Source of the DNA: DATDFB01 sp036522835
GTDB lineage: Bacteria > Acidobacteriota > Thermoanaerobaculia > Gp7-AA8
DNA length: 5,336 bases
Direction of reading: 5' to 3'
Assembly: GCA_036522835.1 (NCBI GenBank)
Contig: DATDFB010000003.1
Location: forward strand, 1 to 5,336
Under the pieces are notes generated by a model. That model was not told the DNA's origin and searched no databases. It saw nothing but the letters and a program-made list of their open reading frames with translations. This document shows, in pieces, positions 1 to 5,046 of this stretch (position 1 is the stretch's first letter; each line of letters opens with the position of its first letter). Both the position numbers and the translations under genes were made by a program.

Positions 1-230
1 GCGGAGACGGGAACGGCGCGGTCGCGCGCCCCCGCCGCGGCGCTCTGCGCTTGTTTCGCATTGTTTGCCGCGCGGTGCCGCAGGAGGACGACGAGGAGGA
101 TGACGACGAGGACGACCGCGGCGATGCCGATGAAGCGGTTGCGCGTGTGCCGCGCCGTCGCCTCCGGCGGCGGCGCGGCACGGATGTCCGGCGGCGGCGG
201 AGTGTCCCGGTCAGGTTGTCTCTCGGCCAT
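1..230 (-). CDS. Membrane-anchored protein, probable RND efflux periplasmic adaptor (partial, 3' end off window)
   Basis: The minus strand is open from ATG at 230-228 to the window edge: 76 codons, with the C-terminus missing. An AGGAG ribosome binding site at 245-241 lies 10 bases before the ATG. Residues 1-31 form a hydrophilic, proline-rich cytosolic tail with two runs of PPPP/PPP. Residues about 33-50 are one strongly hydrophobic helix (IGIAAVVLVVILLVVLL), followed by RHR and a soluble alanine-rich stretch ending DRAVPVS. A short cytosolic tail, one anchor helix and then a segment rich in A and R leading to xVPVS is the typical beginning of MdtA/AcrA-type membrane fusion proteins, which link an inner-membrane RND pump to an outer-membrane channel. 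The diagnostic lipoyl and barrel domains lie outside the window, so another single-pass protein is possible. The gene diverges from the toxin-antitoxin pair. Confidence 0.6.
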   Translation of the reverse strand, partial: MAERQPDRDTPPPPDIRAAPPPEATARHTRNRFIGIAAVVLVVILLVVLLRHRAANNAKQAQSAAAGARDRAVPVS

Positions 231-274
231 CGGCGTCTCGCTCCTCGTCCAGCGCAGCAATGTTTCTACCAGCG

Positions 275-303
275 GTGATACGACGGGGGCCGGAAGTTGT
301 GGA
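275..303 (-). promoter_or_regulatory. Weak candidate sigma70-like promoter for the adaptor gene
   Basis: On the minus strand TCCACA (303-298, 4 of 6 to the -35 consensus) and TATCAC (280-275, 4 of 6 to the -10 consensus) are separated by exactly 17 bases. They sit 45-70 bases upstream of the adaptor ATG in the divergent intergenic gap. Matches of this quality arise by chance, and promoter consensus in this lineage is uncertain, so this is only a placement suggestion. No comparably spaced pair was found for the opposite-facing antitoxin gene. Confidence 0.2.
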
Positions 304-325
304 ATGGGGGCTAGACTAAAGCTGC

Positions 326-330
326 GAGGG
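326..330 (+). promoter_or_regulatory. Ribosome binding site choosing ATG 339 for the antitoxin
   Basis: GAGGG at 326-330 lies 8 bases before ATG at 339. An in-frame GTG at 330 would give three extra residues (MTA) but overlaps this site and has no good site of its own, so the ATG is preferred. Confidence 0.6.
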
Positions 331-338
331 TGACTGCG

Positions 339-533
339 ATGGGTAGACCGGTACCGAAAGATGAAGTTCGCCGACTGCTCGACAGCCTGCCGGACGAGGC
401 GTCATACGAAGACATTCAGTACCACATCTACGTGCAGCAAAAGATCGATCGAGGGCTCGCCGCGTCCGAGCAGGGAGACTTCATCTCCGACGAGGAGATC
501 GAGCATCGGATCCAACGGTGGTCTGGCGAGTAA
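339..533 (+). CDS. Small antitoxin of a type II toxin-antitoxin pair
   Basis: The gene encodes 64 residues, acidic and probably mostly helical. The N-terminal half carries LLDSLPDEASYEDIQYHIYV (residues 13-32), followed by QKIDRGLAASEQGDFISDEEIEHRI. The pattern LPD-(D/E)-A-(S/T)-(W/Y)-x-D-I-x-Y-x-(I/L)-Y-V-x-Q-x-I-x-x-GL-x-x-x-E-x-G matches, from memory, a small protein family that usually lies directly upstream of RelE/ParE toxins and is often labelled only as hypothetical. Its role would be to bind and neutralise the downstream toxin, and such pairs commonly repress their own promoter. No ribbon-helix-helix or helix-turn-helix is obvious, so DNA binding is unproven. The gene overlaps the toxin gene by 16 bases, which implies one transcript and coupled translation. 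Confidence 0.75.
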   Translation: MGRPVPKDEVRRLLDSLPDEASYEDIQYHIYVQQKIDRGLAASEQGDFISDEEIEHRIQRWSGE

Positions 534-835
534 TCTGGACGACGCCTGCATGGAGCGACGTCGAGGAAGCGGCTCGATTCATCGCGCGTGATTCGCCGCG
601 CTACGCCGTCGTGTTGCAGCGAGATGCCCAAGCGGCGGCGAAGTCGCTGCGTCAATTCCCCAGGAGGGGAAGGATCGTCCCCGAGCGCGCCGACGAGCGT
701 TTACGAGAACTGATCGTCAGCAAGAGCTACCGCCTGATTTACAAGCTCGCGGCCGACGACGAGGTACATGTCATCGCGTTCGTGCATGGTGCCCGGGACC
801 TCGATGCCTTTCTACGGCGCGAGAGCCGCACCTGA
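518..835 (+). CDS. Type II toxin, RelE/ParE superfamily (ParE-like)
   Basis: The gene encodes 105 residues, a usual length for the superfamily. It opens with a beta strand and helix (VWRVIWTTPAWSDVEEAARFIA). These are followed by a helix with KSLRQFP and RRGRIVPE (residues 49-56), then the core sheet RELIVSKSYRLIYKL (63-77) and VHVIAFVHGARDL (83-95). The order P-x-x-G-R-x-V-P, then RE-x-x-x-x-x-YR-x-x-Y, then V-x-x-I-x-x-x-x-H-x-x-R is the familiar ParE/RelE signature. ParE members poison DNA gyrase while RelE members cleave ribosome-bound mRNA, and the sequence alone does not decide between them. Translation starts at GTG 518 inside the antitoxin gene; no strong ribosome binding site precedes it, consistent with coupling to antitoxin translation. 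Its stop lies 23 bases from the stop of the convergent receptor gene. Confidence 0.85.
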   Translation: MVWRVIWTTPAWSDVEEAARFIARDSPRYAVVLQRDAQAAAKSLRQFPRRGRIVPERADERLRELIVSKSYRLIYKLAADDEVHVIAFVHGARDLDAFLRRESRT

Positions 836-858
836 CTGCGCTCACATGCCGGGCGCCG

Positions 859-3519
859 CTAGAACAGCACCCGCAACCCGACCTGCACCTGCCGCGGATC
901 GTTGACCGCTGTCGCCTGGCCGAACGTCGGCGAGGTGACGATGTTGTTCGGCACCTGGTAGTTCGCGCGGTTGAGGACATTGAATGCCTCGACGAGCGTC
1001 TCGAGCGAGATGCCGGAGCTGACGGCAAACGTCCGGCTCAGGCGGAGGTCCAGCGCGCGGTAGTCGAAGCCTCTGCCCGTGTTGCGGCCCACCCCTTCCG
1101 GACGGTCGTTGAAGTTCGTGTCGCCGTTGCGATCGTTCGGAAGCTGAATGTTGAACGGGAGGGCCGAGGTGTAGGTGTAGATGTAGCTGAAGAGCCATCG
1201 GCCGGGCGTGCCGAGCGTGCCGCTGAGGGCCAGGCGATGCCGCTGGTCGTTGTCGGAGCGGCCGCGCTCGGCGGCGATGTCGTTCGCATTCTGCGGCTGG
1301 CTGAAAAAGAAGTTGCCCGACGTATCGAGTCCCTTGGAGAACGTGTACGAGAGACGGACGCTCCCCCACGACACCGGGCGCTTGGTGAGCGCGAGCGTCA
1401 CGCCGTCGTACCACGAGTCGCCGATGGACTGGAACTGCGTGTTCTTGGCGAAGGTCGGCGCCGGCACGTCGACGTTGCGCGACATGATGATGCCGCGGCC
1501 GCGCAGATGCTCGTAGCCGATCGACGCCGCCGCCGTCGCGCCGACCTGCTGCTCGTACTGAATGGCCGCCTGCTCGGAGCGGCTGTCCTGAATGTTCGGA
1601 TCGATGGTGGTGACGTTCGTGAGGACGCCGGGCGGGAACGCCGCAAGAACATTCGGGAACACCGGCGCGCCGGCGGCGTTCGGCCCGATCTGCACGACGC
1701 GATAGGTCACGCCGTTGCGTTGAATCGCATTCGACACCGCGCGCAGCGGGATCGGATCGTAGTAGATGCCGGCGGCGGCGCGGAGCACGCTGCGGCCGTC
1801 GCCGCGTGCGTCCCACGACACCCCCAAGCGCGGAGAGACGTTGTTCCTGTCGGTGCGGACGAGCGACGGGAGCTTCTGCACGTCGTAGCGCAGTCCGCCG
1901 TTGACGACGAGGCGCGGCGCGGCGTGCCACTCGTCCTGCACGAACACGCCGAGGTTCGGATTCGTCTGCTGCGTGACGGGCTCGCCGAAGGCTTGCTGGT
2001 AACTCGCATAGCGGCCGGCGAGAAAGTCGGGCAGACTGGCAAAGCTGTACACCCCTTGCAGCGCGCCGGGGAAGGCGATGCGCACGCGGTTCTCGAGGAA
2101 GTCGACGCCGGCCTTGAACGTGTGGGCCTTGCCGATCCACATCGCGTTCTGCACGAGCTCGACGAGGTCGATGTCGCGCGCCGTCGGCGAATTCGTGGCC
2201 GTGCCGAAGCTGGCGATCCCGGCGATCGTTACGGCCGGTCCGATCGCGTCGTTCGGCGGCGCAGAGAGACGGCTGCGCGTGATCTGCGCGCGCGTCTCGC
2301 TGATGGCGCCGCCGGAGATCGTCCAAAGATTGCTCGCCGCGAGCGTGCGGTCGTGATTCTCGAGCGCCGTGCCGCGGCTCACGGCGTTCAACCCGCCGAC
2401 GGTTCGCGCGTTGTCGCTCGTCACGTCGTAGGCGCTCATGCGCAGCGTGAGCTGATCGGCCGGCGTGGCGGTGTGGTCGGCGCGGACGAAGACGTTCGTC
2501 GTCTCGAGCGTCGTGTCGAACGCGCCGGTCGAGATGCGCGGGCCGCCGTAGCCCACGCCGTCGAGGCGCGCGTTGATCGCCGCCGCGTTGGCCGCCGAAA
2601 TGGTGATGACGCCGCCGCTCCTCTGGCGGAGCTGCTCGGCGTTGGCGAAGAAGAACGTGCGGTCGCGCAGCAGCGGACCGCCCACGGTGAGGCCGGCCTG
2701 CGTCTGATCGAGCGGCAGCTTCGTGCCGGAGAGGGCGTTCGGCGCGTCGAAGCGCTGGTCGCGTGAGAATCCGTAGACGTCGCCGCGCAGCGCGTTCGTG
2801 CCGGACTGCGTGGCGATGTTGACGACGCCGGCCGAGGCGCGGCCGAATTCCGCCGTGCCGCCCGCCTCGACGACGGCGAATTCGCGGATGACCTCCTGGC
2901 TGAAAAACGTGCCGGCCAGCTCCGCGGCGTCGTCGTTCGCCGAGAGCCCGTCGACGATGAAGGAGTTGGCGAGGTTGCGCTGCGTGGCGATGGAGATGCC
3001 GGTGCCGGGGACAGCGGACGTCTCGGCGAAGCGCTGGTTCGCGCCGGTGTTCGTGCGCGAGACGCCCGGCGCGAGGAGCGCCAGGTCGAGGTAGTTGCGG
3101 CCGTTGAGCGGGAGGGTGCGCACTTCCTCGGGCGTGATGGCGACGGCGAGTTGCGTCCGCTCGGTCTCGACGACGGGCGCCGCGGCGGTGACGTCGATCG
3201 ATTCGCTGCGCGCGATGCGGAGGCGGAGGGGGACGTCGAGCGCCGCGCCGACGGTGAGGCACACGCGCTGCCGCGACGGCGCGAAGCCGGCCGCGGCGGC
3301 GCTCAGCTCGTAGTCGCCGACGGCGAGGAGCGGAAATCGAAAGCGGCCGCGCGCGTCGGTGGACGCGGTCTGGGTTTGGTTGCGGTCGACGTTGCGCATC
3401 GTCACGGCCGCGCCGGCCAGCGGCACCCCCGCCGCGTCCTGCACGGTGCCGCTGACGCTCTGCGCGAACAGCGGCGCCGTCGCGAGAACAACCACTGCGA
3501 TGAGGACGAAGCGTCTCAT
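859..3519 (-). CDS. TonB-dependent receptor with N-terminal carboxypeptidase-regulatory-like domain (Oar-like)
   Basis: This complete 886-residue outer-membrane protein starts with a Sec signal (MRRFVLIAVVVLATAPLFAQ, cleavage near residue 20). Residues about 21-100 form a carboxypeptidase-regulatory-like beta-sandwich (VSGTVQDAAGVPLAGAAVT, DARGRFRFPLLAVGDYEL). The plug covers about 105-240 and includes LPLNGRNYLDLALLAPGV (136-153), SFIVDGLSAND (186-196) and GRASAGVVNIATQSGTN (226-242). The rest is a beta-barrel with GLTVGGPLLRDRTFFFAN (276-293), a DxNxDxN loop at 796-802 that resembles a calcium-binding loop, VEAFNVLNRANY (843-854), and a terminal phenylalanine typical of BAM-inserted barrels. 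Such receptors take up large or scarce ligands using TonB energy; the ligand here is unknown. It is somewhat shorter than many relatives of about 1000-1100 residues, with no visible break. The ATG overlaps the lipoprotein stop as ATGA, so translation is probably coupled. The open frame continues 222 codons upstream, but that stretch is a shadow of the preceding gene. Confidence 0.93.
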   Translation of the reverse strand: MRRFVLIAVVVLATAPLFAQSVSGTVQDAAGVPLAGAAVTMRNVDRNQTQTASTDARGRFRFPLLAVGDYELSAAAAGFAPSRQRVCLTVGAALDVPLRLRIARSESIDVTAAAPVVETERTQLAVAITPEEVRTLPLNGRNYLDLALLAPGVSRTNTGANQRFAETSAVPGTGISIATQRNLANSFIVDGLSANDDAAELAGTFFSQEVIREFAVVEAGGTAEFGRASAGVVNIATQSGTNALRGDVYGFSRDQRFDAPNALSGTKLPLDQTQAGLTVGGPLLRDRTFFFANAEQLRQRSGGVITISAANAAAINARLDGVGYGGPRISTGAFDTTLETTNVFVRADHTATPADQLTLRMSAYDVTSDNARTVGGLNAVSRGTALENHDRTLAASNLWTISGGAISETRAQITRSRLSAPPNDAIGPAVTIAGIASFGTATNSPTARDIDLVELVQNAMWIGKAHTFKAGVDFLENRVRIAFPGALQGVYSFASLPDFLAGRYASYQQAFGEPVTQQTNPNLGVFVQDEWHAAPRLVVNGGLRYDVQKLPSLVRTDRNNVSPRLGVSWDARGDGRSVLRAAAGIYYDPIPLRAVSNAIQRNGVTYRVVQIGPNAAGAPVFPNVLAAFPPGVLTNVTTIDPNIQDSRSEQAAIQYEQQVGATAAASIGYEHLRGRGIIMSRNVDVPAPTFAKNTQFQSIGDSWYDGVTLALTKRPVSWGSVRLSYTFSKGLDTSGNFFFSQPQNANDIAAERGRSDNDQRHRLALSGTLGTPGRWLFSYIYTYTSALPFNIQLPNDRNGDTNFNDRPEGVGRNTGRGFDYRALDLRLSRTFAVSSGISLETLVEAFNVLNRANYQVPNNIVTSPTFGQATAVNDPRQVQVGLRVLF

Positions 3520-4661
3520 TGCATGCCTGAGATATCGATGACGTGGACGCGCGGCGTGCCGCCGGTCATCGAGGTGTAGGATAGACGGGCGTCGCCGCCG
3601 CGCCGGACGTAGCGCGGCGTCATGCCGTCGGCGGCGATCGTCCGCGCCGCGCTCCAATGCGCGTGCGCAGCGTCGCTGACGCGCCTGTCGACGGCGCGTT
3701 TCCCTCCGCGGAAGGACTCGTAGAAGACGACGAGCCGTCCGTCCGGCAGCGTGCCGATGTCCGGATGGTTGCCGGCGGCGACGACGGCGCGCGTCTCGAA
3801 ACGCCCGCCGCGCGGCGCAGCGGCGATCTCGATCGCATTCGCCGCGCCGTTGAGCCACGCCAGCCACACGGTTCCGTCCGCGGTCTCGGCGAAGCGCGGT
3901 CCCGATTCGGGGCAGCCGTCGATCGACCAGCGATCGTCGGCGACGTCGCCGCGCGGCGTGAAGGGCTCCCCCGCTCCCCGGCTCACGGCATACGCGATGT
4001 TGCGAACGTTCCCTTCGGCGAGATCCCGCCAGGCGAGCCAGAGCTCGCCGTTCGACGCGGCGAACAACGCCGTGCGGCAGCACTGGCAGCTCTTCGCGTC
4101 GGCGGTCCGCACCGGCGCGACGGTCAGATCGGAATGCAGCACGGTGGTCTGCACGCCTTGCTGGCCGGCGCGGCTGTCGAGCCACGACAGCACGCCGTCG
4201 CCGCCGCGCCCGAGGGCGAAGTCGGCGAAATTGTGCGAGCGCGGCGCGGCGTCGCCGTCCACGCGGCGGGGAGCCGACCAGGAGCGCCCGCCGTCGCGCG
4301 ACAGTTGCGCGCGCAGCTCGCTTGCGGAGCGATGCGACGCCCCGCCGGGCACGGCGACGGGATAGACGACGAGCAGCGCGCCGTCGCCGCGCTCGACGAA
4401 GATCGGCGCGTTCTCGCCGCGCAGATCGACGGCGTCGCCGGCCGGCGAGATGGCCACGGCAGCGTCGTCGCCAACGCGGCGGTGCATGAGCCGCCGCGCG
4501 CCGTCGACGTAGATGACGTGGGTCTCATGTTGCGCGGTGATGACGACGGCGGCGTTGCGGCCCGCCGCGTCGAAGTCGATGCGCGGGCCCGCGCCGCGGC
4601 ACCCGGCGAGCAAGGTGCCGCCGGCGAGCGCGAGCGCGAGCACGCGCCGGTCGAGAGACAT
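3516..4661 (-). CDS. Sialidase-like beta-propeller lipoprotein with CxCC and GCP motifs
   Basis: The gene encodes 381 residues. The N-terminus has a lipoprotein signal with lipobox LAGC, cysteine at 21. Arg rather than Asp follows the cysteine, which favours the outer membrane by E. coli rules. One clear Asp-box is present (SRDGGRSWSAP, 121-131). Several blade-like repeats also occur: SNGELWLAWRD (203-213), ADGTVWLAWLNG (261-272), PDGRLVVFYE (306-315). The most conserved-looking features are SCQCCRTAL (191-199; Cys 192, 194, 195) and DRWSIDGCPESGP (243-255; Cys 250), plus HPDIG (299-303). From memory, a widespread set of proteins called exo-alpha-sialidase shares the CxCC and W-x-I-x-GCP-x-x-GP pair, and its function is unknown. 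A sialidase arginine triad and nucleophilic tyrosine cannot be assigned, so enzyme activity is doubtful. The four cysteines could form disulfides or bind a metal. The gene starts 40 bases after the cysteine-rich gene and overlaps the receptor gene by four bases. Confidence 0.85.
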   Translation of the reverse strand: MSLDRRVLALALAGGTLLAGCRGAGPRIDFDAAGRNAAVVITAQHETHVIYVDGARRLMHRRVGDDAAVAISPAGDAVDLRGENAPIFVERGDGALLVVYPVAVPGGASHRSASELRAQLSRDGGRSWSAPRRVDGDAAPRSHNFADFALGRGGDGVLSWLDSRAGQQGVQTTVLHSDLTVAPVRTADAKSCQCCRTALFAASNGELWLAWRDLAEGNVRNIAYAVSRGAGEPFTPRGDVADDRWSIDGCPESGPRFAETADGTVWLAWLNGAANAIEIAAAPRGGRFETRAVVAAGNHPDIGTLPDGRLVVFYESFRGGKRAVDRRVSDAAHAHWSAARTIAADGMTPRYVRRGGDARLSYTSMTGGTPRVHVIDISGMQ

Positions 4662-4665
4662 GGCT

Positions 4666-4719
4666 CCTCCGAATGCGCGCTCCTCGAAAAAAAGGAAGGG
4701 ATCAGGCGCGCTTCGGAGG
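4666..4719 (-). promoter_or_regulatory. Hairpin sequestering the lipoprotein gene's Shine-Dalgarno site
   Basis: In the minus-strand mRNA the arm CCUCCGAAGCGCGC (4719-4706) is complementary to GCGCGCAUUCGGAGG (4680-4666). It gives 8 perfect pairs, one bulged base (4674) and 6 more pairs, and a further UCCU/AGGA pairing (4696-4693 with 4684-4681) could extend it. The loop of 25 bases holds a U7 run (4693-4687). The right arm ends in GGAGG (4670-4666), the Shine-Dalgarno sequence 4 bases before the lipoprotein ATG at 4661. The left arm is coding: it encodes the last residues PPKRA of the upstream gene. A ribosome finishing that gene would melt the stem and expose the site. The uridines lie in the loop rather than after the stem, so it is not an intrinsic terminator. 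Confidence 0.6.
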
Positions 4720-5046
4720 CGGCGGCTCAGGCGGGGAGGCCGAGCGCGCCGCGAAGTGGAAGCGCGGGAGCTCGCAGGGCGTGCCGGTGAGATCGACCGC
4801 GGCGACGGCGCACTCGACCAACACGGCCCGCTCCATGCCGAGAATCGGAAGCACGGCCGCGCCGGCCGGCTGCAATGCGGACGCGGTGCACGACGGCGCC
4901 GGCCGCTTCATCGGGCACGACGCGCCGACGCCTCGGCCGCAGCAGCAACTCTTCGCGGCCGGCCGCGCCACGGCGGCGGCCGCCGGAAGCAGCAGGAGCA
5001 CGATCAGCGCGGCGGCGGTGCAACGCACGTGGATGAATCGTAGCAC
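4702..5046 (-). CDS. Small exported cysteine-rich protein, function unknown
   Basis: The gene encodes 114 residues from GTG 5046, which has GGAG (5059-5056) nine bases upstream and directly abuts the TAG of the preceding gene. A second in-frame GTG at 5028 would still leave the signal peptide but lacks a good ribosome site. Residues 1-27 form a signal peptide with hydrophobic core ALIVLLLLPAAAA and likely cleavage at AVA/RP. The mature N-terminus has a cysteine cluster KSCCCG (Cys 34, 35, 36), CPM (Cys 44) and SC (Cys 53). Two more cysteines lie at 79 and 91 (VECAV, TPCELP). The tail is proline-rich (SPPEPPPPKRA). I do not recognise a named domain. Small exported proteins with CCC...CPM...C clusters suggest thiol-based metal binding or disulfide scaffolding, and this is inference. 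Co-expression with the downstream lipoprotein is likely through the hairpin over its stop codon. Confidence 0.72.
   Translation of the reverse strand: MLRFIHVRCTAAALIVLLLLPAAAAVARPAAKSCCCGRGVGASCPMKRPAPSCTASALQPAGAAVLPILGMERAVLVECAVAAVDLTGTPCELPRFHFAARSASPPEPPPPKRA

Noticed and set aside
51..333. Two plus-strand open frames near the left edge (51-278 and 61-333)
   Set aside because: They are acidic and arginine-rich low-complexity translations antisense to the adaptor N-terminus, which has a ribosome site, a start and a clean transmembrane helix on the other strand.
788..857. Inverted repeat GGTGCCCGG / CCGGGCGCC as a bidirectional terminator
   Set aside because: The stem is nine pairs with one wobble, but the loop is about 52 bases and no T-run follows. 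This is expected by chance at this GC content.
1237..2766. Plus-strand open frame of 509 codons
   Set aside because: It is antisense to the receptor gene, rich in R, A, V and H with no domain pattern. It is expected opposite high-GC coding sequence.
842..3262. Minus-strand open frame of 806 codons overlapping the receptor gene
   Set aside because: The translation is arginine- and histidine-rich low-complexity sequence in an alternative frame. The overlapping receptor frame has clear domains, so this is a GC-bias shadow.
3520..4185. Upstream extension of the receptor frame (222 more codons)
   Set aside because: The frame is open only because of composition. The receptor's signal peptide at ATG 3519 and the ATGA overlap with the lipoprotein stop mark the real start.
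3516..4661. True exo-alpha-sialidase (GH33) activity
   Set aside because: Only one clear Asp-box is visible, and an arginine triad and catalytic Tyr/Glu/Asp set cannot be assigned. Asp-boxes occur in many non-enzymatic propellers.
4666..4719. Intrinsic transcription terminator after the cysteine-rich gene
   Set aside because: The stem is strong but the U7 run lies in the loop, and the stem's 3' side is followed by AGCC and the next start codon. On the plus strand no T-run follows either.
3657..4790. Plus-strand open frame of 377 codons
   Set aside because: It is antisense to the lipoprotein gene and across the hairpin, with biased composition and no recognisable motif. The opposite strand has a lipobox, an Asp-box and a good ribosome site.
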